From: Thalassia testudinum
Taxonomy: Eukaryota > Streptophyta > Magnoliopsida > Alismatales > Hydrocharitaceae
Assembly (NCBI GenBank): GCA_037157565.1
Contig: JAZHRO010000014.1
Coordinates: 104,501,501-104,565,500, forward strand
DNA: 64,000 nucleotides
Reading direction: 5' to 3'
Part shown: one piece after another, positions 32,103-42,937 of the stretch
Numbering within the stretch: position 1 is the stretch's first letter
Layout of the letters: every line of letters starts with the position of its first letter
Notes under the pieces: generated by a model
Told to the model about the DNA's origin: nothing
Seen by the model: the letters and a program-made list of their open reading frames with translations, nothing else
The model's database searches: none
Position numbers and translations under genes: made by a program

Positions 32103-34840
32103 TGTTTACGTAGCAAAATCGAGGTTTAAAAACTGCGTTATAGTATAGTTGAAATCGCTTTGAAAACAAATAAATTTATTACTCGAATGTTAAGTCTGAG
32201 GTCAAACACAGGGAGAAATATGGAATTCAAAACTCAAGATTGCAATTTGAATCAGAAATATAAAAGATTGTAACAAGAATAATGTCAAATATCAATGTGC
32301 AAAAAGGATGGAGTAAAATGGTGATTTAAATCACCAATTACTCCTCATAAATAACAACTAAATCAAAGCCTCAAATATATGTAATCAAATGTATCAGACG
32401 GCTTAAGCAACCTATGCTACAGTGTTGTTTAGAGACTCAAGGGTCTCTCTTCTTCTTTCTTTCTCTGTGCTTCTTTTGCATTCTCCCTCCTTGTCTTCTC
32501 TTCTTTCCTTTTGATCTTCTTCTTCTGTTCTTCTACTCTTCTCCTTCTTCTCCTCTTCCTATGTGGCTCCCCTTCCTTATCTTTTCTTCTTGTGCTCAGG
32601 CCTTCTCCTCTTCTTCTTTCTTTCTTCTCAGTTCTTCTTCTTCACGTAGAGGGGGAAGATCCTTCAAACGGCTAAGTGTCAGCCATTACTTCCTATAGCA
32701 AAACCCCCCCTACCCCTGTGCACTATCTCTCTTTCTCTCTCTGGGTCACACTCTCCTAGAGCCTTCCACAGTACCAAGTAATCGGGTTTTAAACCTAGAG
32801 TGCACCTGGGTCTAGGGCTGCGGGTGTGATCGCAACCGAGAAGTGGGAATGGTTTAGGTAGGTTGAATATGTGCCAGGCCCGTGGGAGATGGGTCATGGG
32901 CGAGGCGCAGGTGAGCAGGTGAGCGGGGACCTCACCCCTAGAGTCTGAGGCAAAGAGCCTTAGACACAAATTTAATTTATGCACCTTCAGACGCCCTCAG
33001 CTTTCGAGGTGGGACTAAAGTCCCACCTTCCTTTTGTGCATCTGCAGTAGAACATCTCCTCCTCAGTTTCCTCAGCTCGCGTGGTAAGGCGTCCAATTGA
33101 CCACCTGGGCATGTGCGTGGGATGTGTTCGCGTGATCTAGAGTCAAGGCTTGGAGTGAAGGCACCCTGGAGCAGCCTTGAAGCTTGCTTGAAGAAGCTGT
33201 AGCAATGGCAGAGGGGGCAAGTACCTGAACTAAGCAAGAAGGCCTTTCGGCTGCGTTAGAAGGCTCAGTAAGTATCACCGGACTACGGCGAGTGTGACGG
33301 TGATGGTTGTGTAGCGTGGCGTGGTCTATGCGTGAGGGGCAAAGTCGAACAGGGTGTGTGAAAGTGGGTGTGTTCAGGGGCGAGCGAGAGTGATCAATAG
33401 CCCTAAGTTAGGGTTTTTGATCTATGGTGAACGGTGAAGGTGTGGAATGCGAGAGCGGTGGCGTAGGTGGGCTGTGGTGGCCGCTAGCACTCGTCGAAGG
33501 TCTGCCAGCGAGATGGAAGATGGAGTCGCAGAGGGCGTTGGCGGGGTCGAGTCAAAGTGTTGAAGTTGTTGTTGTGATGAGGGGAAGCTGAGGAGTCGTC
33601 TAGGAGAGGTAGCAGATGATGGGAAATGGAGATGGCACTGGTTGTGGTATGACCGACGCTGGAGATGAAGCTAGCTCTGATAAGGGTTGGACGGCAAGGA
33701 TGAAGGGGATAGGGACACCGGCTAGTACTGCTCGACGCAGAAGAAGGCGAGGAAGGAGGATTTGCCACTCGTATTGCAATCAGACGATGAGGAGAGGCAA
33801 TGAGGGTCGCCAGAGCTCAAGGAGCCTTTCGACCGAGTCAAGAGAGAGGAATTTAGGGGAGATCCTAGTCGAAATTGAGCTTGCCGTGTTCGGCCTGATC
33901 CAGGCTTGCTTTTATAGGGCTCAAGAGGGGATTTTGAGCCTCCAAATTTGTCACCGGAGTAGGAAAATTTATGATACCCAAATCTCTCATTCGTTCGCAT
34001 GAGAGATTAGGAAGATTTTGGGACGTATTTTGCTCAAAAGGAAGGGAATTCCTTGACGAACTTCCCTTTCAAATTTGAAGGGATTCATCAAGGAATCACG
34101 GAGTTCTTGCCATTTTTAGGTCATCGGTGCTTGTAGGAATAGGATTAATGGTGGTAGGGACCTAGTTGTGAAGATGATGACAAAGTTAGGGGTCTATTTG
34201 TAAAGATTTTGAAAGTTAAAGGCATAAATGTAATCAGACAGGACCAAGTTGCAAACTAGGTCAAGACAATTTTATCTTGGGTCCAAATTTTGGTACAAAC
34301 ATAATTTGGACCTAAGGAATCCAATGGTGAAGTTGGATTTTGGTTTTGACCGCATTTGATTGGGTAATTTATGTAAAAATCTAAATTAAGGTAAATATCT
34401 GTCTGAGACTCTATTTTGGGCCAAAACGAGTTCTGATGGTCAGTTTGAAGGTACCAAACCATAGATAATATTTTCCTATGAATTTTAGAGGGTTTAGGTG
34501 AATTTTATCTTGACCAGAACCTCAGTTAATTAAGCGGGTATATTTTTAGGGTTTCAAAAGTCATTTAATTCTCAAAACACGTACAAACCCTTTTCTGTCT
34601 GTTCTAACCCACTTGTTATCCTTTTAAGACCATTTGACCCTCACTTAACCCCTGAGAAAACCCATGTTCGTACTGTATTCAAGTTATGATGGTAAAATTA
34701 CAGTTTTAACCTTAATTTCTTGCATCTCCCTTATAATGGATTTGTAGTGAATTATGGCTCTCTGGCAATCATGTAGGAGCATTTACTGACTTAATTGGAT
34801 CAAAATGAGCTAGTAATAGCTCATGATGGTGCTCCCATCA
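32103..34840 (-). repeat. Element C 5' LTR (about 2.74 kb)
   Basis: On the minus strand it starts TGATGGGAGCACCATCATGA at 34840 and ends TACGTAAACA at 32103. The start and several inner blocks match the solo LTR at 58602-59501 and the H 3' LTR. A TATAAAAG box lies at 33909-33916. The downstream part is GC-rich, with frames of up to 128 residues on both strands that overlap each other and resemble nothing known. A CT-rich block is at 32430-32640. Confidence 0.8.
33909..33916 (-). promoter_or_regulatory. Probable TATA box of element C LTR
   Basis: TATAAAAG on the minus strand, about 930 bases into the LTR, with CCCTATAAAAGC context. Confidence 0.55.
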
Positions 34841-36072
34841 GGGTGGATACTTAATCCTAAAATTATTTCGTTAGCTCTATAGAATTTCTTTCGTTTTCTT
34901 TTAAAAAAAGTTTCTTGAAAAAAAAAAGAATTAAGAGAAGATAACTTAGGCTTTTGGAAGTTATTAACTTTAGGAAATGATACGATAGGACTTGAACACT
35001 TAGACTCTTCAAATCTTCAGGCTTAATTAGCCCGAGTGTCCACTCGAATGTGGACTTAGTCTCAAGTCCTCGCCAATTGAAATTCATCTTAATTTGCTAA
35101 ATAAATTGGGATGATAAGTATGCAACTTATCAATGGGCCCTCTGATTTGGGGGGACTTTAAGTCTAAGCATCTACACACTTTTTTTACATTGACTCACTT
35201 TTCGATGATTTCTTCGGAAATGGGGAAGCTAATGAACTATTTAGGGTGGTATGGCTGGCAAGTTATCAGTGGTAACAGCTCATCGATTGGTTGTCCAGAG
35301 CCTAGTCACAAGACCATTTCCATTATACTGCATTTAGGTAAATCTTAGATCAGGGAAGCCACCTACTTAAAAAAAAAAAAAGAAAAAATAGAAAAAATAG
35401 AAAAAGGAGAAATAATAATAATAATAATAAAAACCACACTTCACCGCACGAGTATGGCTGGCAAGTTGTCGTGAGTAATAGCCCGTTGGACGGTTGTCCA
35501 AAACCCAGCTCACAAAAAAAAATGCATAATAATTCCCAAAACACTTAGGGAAGAAGTAGGGAAGTAGAATAAACTGAGGTTCGCCCTTGTGTTGACCCCA
35601 TAAATAAAAGTAGGGAGAAAGCTACCATTCAAAAAGATAAACCTTTAGGCAAAGTTACCTAAGGTCATAGAAATCCGAAGTCCATTTTAACGGTTGCCTA
35701 GTGAGTCTTTCACTCTTTTCATTAGATGCTTAGCACTTAGAGTCCTTTTCCAATCTTAGGCGGGTCAAGTATCCGTGAAAGGTTATCCCGGAACTCTCAA
35801 ATTCCAAAATTCCAAAAAATTAAATAAATAAATAAGAAAAGAAGAAAAAAAAGAAAGTGTATCTTCCCTTTTCAAATAAGGCGAGGACTTGGGCGGTTTG
35901 CATTCTGGCAGACACTCGGGTACTGTTGAGTTTTTGTTGTTTAGGACCTTAGTTGAAATTTTCTATTGTTAATAAACGACTTAGGCCTAAGCGATCTAAT
36001 CCTAATTTTGTTTTTATACATAGCATGTCATTTAATTTTGCGATGGACCAGCAAAAGATAGGCATGGGGGTA
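34841..36072 (+). other. Element F internal segment 0 (3' UTR)
   Basis: Non-coding and colinear with 37579-38800 and 40333-41557. It starts inside the unit at GATACTTAATCC because element C is inserted just before. It holds two copies of the stem-loop motif (35250-35310 and 35452-35513) and an A-rich tract (35370-35435). It ends with AGGCATGGGGGTA, the polypurine tract, before LTR 1. Confidence 0.8.
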
Positions 36073-37472
36073 TGATATAGACTCATCTATTTAGGTTAAA
36101 ATGCCTAATCATGAATGTTCCTACGCTTAGATTTGCATTTCATTTTATAAATATTGCATAGCATGCATCATTCTGCATTTAGAGTAGTTGTATATGTTTT
36201 AGGTTAATTAGGTCCTTTTTATGGTAAGGAGAGAATTTTTATTTCAGGGGCTCAGATGGACGATCGGATCATACAGATCTGATTAGGATGACAATTGGAG
36301 TTCCATAGCACCATATGTAGTCTGAGGAAGATCAATGCCCAAGGGATTAGGTGACATAATTAAAAGCTTCAAATGACAAATCTGAACATACAGATGGATT
36401 TGGGTCAACAATCGCAGCCCAACGGTGTGGAAATCGACTCAATCCGACCTCTGTAGTAGTCACTACAATGAAATGAAGATGGACGACTCAGATCGCGCCA
36501 CGTGGTGCAACCCAGGCTGCCTATGCGCACGCACACGCCACCGCACACGCACAGTAGTGTGGGTACGCGTGCACGTGCAGCGGTAGCGCACACAGGCACA
36601 TAGCGCACGAAGGCGCATGACACGGTGCATGGAGCGTGCGCCAGTGCAGCGGCAACGTGGGCGTGTGGGTTGTCTTCAATGACATTTGCAACAGATCTTT
36701 AGCGACTTTTATGACCATCACTAAATGTCTTGTATACGAATTTGATTCTTTTCTCCACTATAAAAGGACCCCTACCCCTCCCATTTTTCTTCATCTTCTC
36801 CTTTCTTTCTCTCACCACCTCCAAGGCTCTAGAGAGAGCTTGTCCCAAGCTTGGGATGCTCCTCTAGAGTAGAAAATCAAATAGTTTTCCCTCCCCTCAT
36901 CGCCATTCATGGAGAATCCCGTGGCCATCCTCTCACCATCCTTCGGGAAGAAGGTCCTTGTCATGACGCCGTCCTACCCCATCCTCCGTCCTCTAGCTCC
37001 ATCCTCCTTCATCCTACTCCCCACCACCTTCCTCCAGGTGACGTCAAAGCGAGTTGTCCTCCGAGTGACCGTCAAGGGGGATTTCTCTCACCTCTTTTTA
37101 TCTTTTTCGCTTTCATAGTATAGATTTCTCGCTTTCGTAGTTTTAATAAATGCTTGCTTATGAATAGATGATTGTTTCTCTCTCTCTCTTTCTCCGTCTC
37201 TCTCTTATATTTTTGCAAGTAGATTAGCTAGAATTCATCGACCTGATCTCTTGCTCTATTAAATTACAAAAAAAATTACAAAAGATAAAAACAACAAAAA
37301 GAAATAAAGTGAAGCACGGATTTTTATAAAACTAAACGTCGCCTCCTCGTGTTCAACCCAAGACTCACTTTTCAAGTTTCGGTTATAAATTTTATTTGAT
37401 AGATGCATTTTGCAAGCTACGACGACGGGTCCTCCGAACCCCGATTTGAATTCGCGAAGCACACCTCCATCA
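36073..37472 (+). repeat. Element F LTR 1 (1400 bp)
   Basis: Starts TGATATAGACTCATC after the polypurine tract and ends CCTCCATCA before a PBS. Relative to LTRs 2 and 3 it lacks about 40 bases around the GGAGT...CCGTAGCAC region. Contains an alternating GC/CA tract (36520-36660), TATAAAAGG (36759) and a CT repeat (37168-37206). Confidence 0.88.
36759..36767 (+). promoter_or_regulatory. TATA box, F LTR 1
   Basis: TATAAAAGG, identical in all three F LTRs and in element J. Confidence 0.65.
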
Positions 37473-37475
37473 TTT

Positions 37476-37493
37476 TGGCACCTTTGCCGGGTA
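37476..37493 (+). other. PBS after F LTR 1, tRNA-Asp
   Basis: TGGCACCTTTGCCGGGTA, a decayed match (four mismatches) to the tRNA-Asp PBS, three bases after the LTR end. Its presence between two LTRs shows that this segment is an element interior and not spacer DNA. Confidence 0.8.
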
Positions 37494-38800
37494 TATTCAG
37501 GTGATATTCTGTTTACTTCACCCTTTTCATTTCTTTATTTTTACAATGAGGACATTGCATCATTTAGGCATGGAGGGGTGAATACTTAATCCTGAAATTA
37601 TTTCGTTAGCTCTGTAGATTTTTTTTTATTTTCTTTAGAAAAAAAATTAAGAGAAGATAACTTAAGCTTTTGGAAGTTATTAACTTTAGGAAATGATACG
37701 ATAGGACCTGAACACTTAGACTCTTCAGGTCTTCGGGCTTAATTAGCCTGGGTGTCCACTAGAATGTGGACTTAGTCTCAAGTCCTCACCAATTGAAATT
37801 CATTTTAATTTGGTAAATAAATTGGGATGATAAGTATGCGACTTATCAACTCGCCCTCTGATTTAGAGGGACTTTAAGTCTAAGCATCTACACACTTTTT
37901 TGCACTGACTCACTTTTTGGCAGCTTCTTCTGAAATTAGGTAGCTAAAGAACTATCTAAGATGATATGGCTGGCAAGTTGTCGGTGATAACAGCTCATCG
38001 GCCGGTTGCCCAAAGCACAGTCACAAGACCATTTTCATTATATTGCCTTTAGGTAAATCTTAGATCAGGGAAGCCACCTACTTAAAAAAAAAAGGAAAAG
38101 AAAAAATAGAAATAGGAGAAAAAAAAAATAATTAAAAAGAAAACCACACTTCACCGCATTAGTATGGCTGGCAATTTGTCATGGGTAACTGCCCATTGGC
38201 CGGTTGTCCAGAACCTAGCTCACAAAAAAAAAATGTACAACAATTCCCAAAACACATAGGCAAGAAACGGGGAAGTAAAATAAACCGGGGAGATATACAT
38301 TGGGTTCGCCCTTGTGTTGACCCCATAAAAAAAAGTAGGGAGAAAGCTACTGTTCGAAAAGATAAACCTCCAGGCAAGGTCACTTAGGGTCATAGAAATC
38401 CGAAGTCCGTTTTAACAGCCGCCTAGTGAGTCTTTCACTCCTTTCACTAGATGCTTAGCACTTACAGTCCTTTTCAAGTCTTGGGCAGGTTAGGTAGCCG
38501 TAAAAAGTAATCCCGGAACTCTCAAACTCCAAAAGTCCAAAAATAATAATAATAATAAATAAGAAAAGAAGAAAAATGAAAAAGGTGTATCTTCCCTTTT
38601 CAAATAAGGAGAGGACTTGGGTGGTCTGCATTCTGGCAAACACCAGAGTACTGTTGAGTTTTCGTTGTTTAGGAACTTAGTTGAAATTTTCTATTGTTAC
38701 TAAACGACTTAAGCCTAACCGATCTAATCCTAATTTTGTTTTTATACATTACATGTAGTTTAATTTTGCTAAGGACTGGCAAAAGATAGGAATGGGAGCA
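37494..38800 (+). other. Element F internal segment 1
   Basis: Non-coding. About 60 bases after the PBS it enters GAGGACATTGCATCATTTAG and GGCATGGAGGGG (to 37579), then the 3' UTR with stem-loop copies at 37965-38025 and 38163-38223. It ends GGAATGGGAGCA, a changed polypurine tract. Leader, gag and pol are missing between the first 60 bases and the motif. Confidence 0.82.
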
Positions 38801-40226
38801 TGATATAAACACATCTATTTAGGTTAAAATGCCTAATCATGCATGTTCCTAAGCGTAAATTTGCATTTCATGTTATACATATTGCATAATGTGCATCATT
38901 CTACATTTAGAGTAGTTGTATATATTTTAGGTTAATTATGTCCCTTTTATTGTCAGGAGAGAAGAAGATTTATTTCAAGGCCTCGGATGGATGATCGGAT
39001 CGTATGGATCTGATCAAGATAACGATCGGAGTCTAATGCCTCTAAAATTGCCTTGATCGGTGTCCCGTAGCACCATATGCAGTCAGAGGAAGATTAACGG
39101 CCAAGGGACTAGGTGACATAATTCAGAGCTTCAAATGACAAATCCGACTGCATAGATGGATTCAGATCAACGATCGCAGCCCAACGACATGAAAATCGAC
39201 TCAATCTGACCTCTGTAGCAGCCCCTACAACGAAAAGAAGATGGATGGCCCAAATCGTGCCACGTGGCACAACCCAAGCCACCCATGCACATGCACGTGC
39301 CACCACACACGCACAGCAACACATGTGCACGAGGACACACAGCAGCAGCGCATGTAGGTGCATAGCGTGCGGTAGCGCACGACACGGCGTGCGGAGCGCA
39401 CGCCAGCGCAGCAGCAGCATGGGCGTGTGAGCTATCTCCAGCGACATTTGCGGCAGATCTTCAGTGACATTTATGACCATCACTAAATGTCCTGTATACG
39501 AATTTGATTCTTTCCTCCACTATAAAAGGACCCCTACCCCTCCCATTTCTCTTCATCTCTTCCTCTCACCACCTCCAAGGCTCTAGAGAGAGCTTGTCCC
39601 AAACCCAAGATGCTCCTCTAGAGTAGAAAATCAAATAGTTTTCCCTCCCCTCATCCCCATTCGTGGAGCATCCCATGGTCGTCCTCTCACCGCCCTTCGG
39701 GAAGAAGATCCCCGCCGCGATGCCGTCCTGCCCAATCCTCCGTCCTCCAACTCCGTCCTCCTTTATCTTGCTCCTTACCACCTTCCTCCAGGCGACGTCA
39801 AAGCGAGTCGTCCTCCGAGCGACCATCGAGGGGGATTTCTCTCACCTCTTTCTATCTTTTTCTCTTTGGTAGTATAGAATTTTCCGCCTTCGTAGTTTTA
39901 ACAAACACTTGCTTATGAATAAATGATTATTTCTCTCTCTCTTTCTCCCTCTCCCTCTTATATTTTTGCAAGTAGATTAGCTAGAATTCATCGACCTGAT
40001 CTCTTGCCCTATTGAAATACCAAAAAAATTAGAAAAGATTAAAACGACAAAAAGAAATAAAGTGAAGCACGGATTTTTATATAATCAAACGTTCGCCTCC
40101 CTGTGTTCGACCCAAGACTCACTTTTCGAGTTTTGGTTATAAATTTTATTTGATAGACGCATTTTGCAAGCTACAACGACGGGTCCTCCGAACCCCTATT
40201 TGAATTCACGAAGCGTGCCTCCATCA
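38801..40226 (+). repeat. Element F LTR 2 (1426 bp)
   Basis: TGATATAAACACATC to CCTCCATCA. Shares all landmarks with LTRs 1 and 3: alternating GC/CA tract (39280-39425), TATAAAAGG (39521), CT repeat (39932-39960). Confidence 0.88.
39521..39529 (+). promoter_or_regulatory. TATA box, F LTR 2
   Basis: TATAAAAGG in the same context (CCAC before, ACCCCTACCCC after) as in LTRs 1 and 3. Confidence 0.65.
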
Positions 40227-40229
40227 TTT

Positions 40230-40247
40230 TGGCGTCGTTGCTGGGGA
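40230..40247 (+). other. PBS after F LTR 2, tRNA-Asp
   Basis: TGGCGTCGTTGCTGGGGA, two C-to-T differences from the complement of the tRNA-Asp 3' end. Confidence 0.85.
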
Positions 40248-41557
40248 TATTCAGGTGATATTCTATTTACTCCGCCCTTTTCATGTCTTCATTTTTACAA
40301 TGAGGACATTGCATCATTTAGGCATGGAGGTGGATAATCCTGAAATTATTTCGTTAGCTCTATAGATTTTTTTTATTTTCTTTAAAAATCATTTTGAAAA
40401 AAAAAGAATTAAGAGAAGATAATTTAGGCTTTTGGAAGTTATTAACTTTAGGAAACGATACAATAGGACCTGAACACTTAGACTCTTCAGGTCTTCGGGC
40501 TTAATTAGCCCGGGTGTCCACTCGAATGTGGACTTAGTCTCGAGTCCTCGCCAATTGAAATTCATTTTAATTTGGTAAATAAATTGAGATGATAAGTATG
40601 CGATTTATCAACCCATCCTCTTATTTGGGGGGACTTTAAGTCTAAGTATCTACACACTTTTTTTGCACTGACTCACTTTTCGATGGTTTCTTTGAAAATT
40701 GGGTAGCTAATGAACTATCTAGGGTGGTATGGCTAGCAAGTTATCAGTGGTAACAGCACATCGATCGTTGTCCAGAGCCTAGTCACAAGACCATTTTCAT
40801 TGTACTTCCTTTAGGTAAATCTTAGATCAAGGAAGCCACCTACTTAAAAAAAAAAAGGCAAAAGAAAAAATAGAAAAAGGAGAAAATAATAAATAATAAA
40901 AAAATCACACTTCACCGCACGAGTATGGCTAGCAAGTTGTCATGGGTAACAGTCCATTGGCCGGTTGTCCAAAACCTAGCTCACAAAAAAAAATGCACAA
41001 CAATTCCCAAAACACTTAGGGAAGAAGCTGGGAAGTAAAATAAACCAGGGAGATATACACTGGGTTCGCCCTTGTGCTGACCCCATAAATAAAAGTAGAG
41101 AGAAAGCTACCATTCAAAAAGATAAACCTCTAGGCAAGATCACCTAGGGTCGTAGAAACCCGAAGTCTATTTTAACAGTCGCCTAGTGAGTCTTTCACTC
41201 TTTTCACTAGATGCTTAGCACTTAGAGTCCTTTTTGAGTCTTGGGCAGGTCGGGTAGCCATAAAAAGTTATCCCATAACTCTCAAACTCCAAAAGTCCAG
41301 AAATAAATAAATAAATAAGAAAAGAAGAAAAACAAAAAAAAGTGTATCTTCCCTTTTCAAATAAGGCGAGGACTTGGGTGGTCTGCATTCTGGTAGACAC
41401 CTGAGTACTGTTGAGTTTTCGTTGTCTAGGAACTTAGTTGAAATTTTCTATTGTTAACAAATGAAGTAGGCCTAAGCGATCTAATCCTAATTTTGTTTTT
41501 ATACATTGCATGTAATTTAATTTTGCTAGGTACTAGCAAAAGATAGGCATGGGGGTA
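40248..41557 (+). other. Element F internal segment 2
   Basis: Same plan as segment 1: about 60 bases, the GAGGACATTGC...GGCATGGAGG motif (40299-40332), a 3' UTR with stem-loop copies (40728-40789 and 40924-40985) and AGGCATGGGGGTA before LTR 3. No protein. Confidence 0.82.
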
Positions 41558-42937
41558 TGATATAGACTCATCTATTTAGGTTAAAATGCCTAATTATGCA
41601 TGTTCCTAGGTGTAGATTTGCATTTCATGTTATAAATATTGCATAGCATGCATCATACTTCATTTAGAGCAATTGTATATATTTTAGGCTAATTAGGTCC
41701 TTTTTATGGTTAGGAGAGAAGAAGATTCATTTTAGAGTCTCGGATGGACGATTGGACCATACGGATTTGATCAGGATGATGATCGGAGTCTAACACCTTC
41801 GAAATCGCTTTGATCGAAGTCCCGTAGCACCACATGCAGTCAAAGGAAGATCAACGACTAAGGGACTAGGTGACATAATTCAAAGCTTCAAACGACAAAT
41901 CTGACCGTGCGGATGGATTTGGGTCGACGATCGCAGCCTGACGAAGCAAAAATCGACTCAATCCGACCTCTATAGTAGCCCCTATAACAGAAAGAAGATG
42001 GACGACAAAGATCACACCACATGGCGCAACCCAGGCACCCATGCGCACGCATGCGCCACCGCACATGCACAGTAGCGCAGGCGTGTAGCATGTGGAGGTG
42101 CATGATATGATGCGCGGAGTGCGCACCAACGCAGCGACAGCATGAGTGCGTGGGCTGTCTTCAGCGACGTTTGTGGTGGATCTTCAGCGACGTTTATGAC
42201 CATCACTAAATGTCCTGTATACGAATTTGATTCTTTTCTTTACTATAAAAGGACCCCTACCCCTCCCATTTTTCTTCATCTCTTCCTTTCTTCCACTCAC
42301 CACCTCCAAGGCTCTAGAGAGAGCTTGTCCCAAGCCCAAGATGCTCCTCTAGAGTAGAAAACCAAATAGTTTTCCCTCCCCTCATCCTCATTCGTGGAGC
42401 ATCCCGTGGCTGTCCTCTCACCGCCCTTCGAGAAAAAGATCCTCGCTGCAATACTGTCCTGCCCCATCCTCCATCCTTCAGCTCTGTCCTCCTTCATCCC
42501 ACTGCTCACCACCTCCCTCCAGGCAACATCAGAGCGAGTCGTCCCCCGAGCGACCATCTAGGGGGATTTCTCTCACCTCCTTTATCTTTTTCGCTTTCGT
42601 AGTTGTAACAAACATGTGCTTATGAATAGATGATTGTTTCTCTCTCTCTCTCTTTCTCCCTCTCTCTCTTATATTTTTGAAAGTAGATTAGCTAGAATTC
42701 ATCGACCTGATCTCTTGCCCTATTAAAATACCCAAAAAATTAGAAAAGATAAAAACAACAAAAGGAAATAAAGTGAAGCACGAATTTTTATAAAACCAAA
42801 CGTTCGCCTCCCTGTGTTCGATACAAAACTCACTTTTCAAATTTCGATTATAAATTTTATTTGATAGATGTGTTTTGCGAGCTACGACAACGGGTCCTCT
42901 AAACCCCAATTTGAATTCGTGAAGCGCGCTTCCATCA
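41558..42937 (+). repeat. Element F LTR 3 (1380 bp)
   Basis: TGATATAGACTCATC to TTCCATCA. No PBS follows, so this is the 3' terminal LTR of the array. The next five bases, TAAGC, should be the target duplication; the left counterpart is outside the window. TATAAAAGG at 42244, alternating GC/CA tract at 42045-42135. Confidence 0.88.
42244..42252 (+). promoter_or_regulatory. TATA box, F LTR 3
   Basis: TATAAAAGG, the counterpart of the boxes at 36759 and 39521. Confidence 0.65.

Larger units (their letters stand above)
26683..34840 (-). mobile_element. Element C: Athila-type retrotransposon, 5' LTR through integrase start
   Basis: On the minus strand: 5' LTR (32103-34840), PBS (32082-32099), leader, gag, protease, RT, RNase H and the first residues of integrase, cut at 26682 by element D. 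The rest of integrase and the 3' LTR would lie left of D, outside the window. The right end abuts the first internal segment of element F, in which C appears to be inserted. Coding sequence is decayed but less scrambled than in B. Confidence 0.85.
34841..42937 (+). mobile_element. Element F: tandem array of three LTRs with deleted internal segments
   Basis: Three LTRs (36073-37472, 38801-40226, 41558-42937) alternate with internal segments of about 1.33 kb; a further internal segment (34841-36072), cut by element C, precedes the first. The period is 2.73-2.76 kb. Each internal segment starts with a tRNA-Asp PBS and about 60 bases, then jumps to the downstream-of-pol motif (GAGGACATTGC, AGGCATGGAGG) and 3' UTR. 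There is no gag or pol. So each unit is a non-autonomous element sharing LTRs with its neighbours, as recombination between LTRs or tandem integration would give. Element J has the same LTR and UTR type. Confidence 0.85.

Noticed and set aside
32414..32698. 94-residue Phe/Leu/Ser-rich frame resembling a membrane protein
   Set aside because: It comes from a CT-rich low-complexity tract in the C LTR; the hydrophobic composition is a by-product.
33616..34002. 128-residue frame in the C LTR, with an overlapping antisense frame of 92 residues
   Set aside because: Both strands are open in a GC-rich LTR segment and neither resembles a known protein. It is absent from the related solo LTR at 58602.
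34841..42937. Satellite or tandem repeat of a host locus
   Set aside because: Each unit has LTR ends, PBS and polypurine tract in register, so retroelement origin explains the period.
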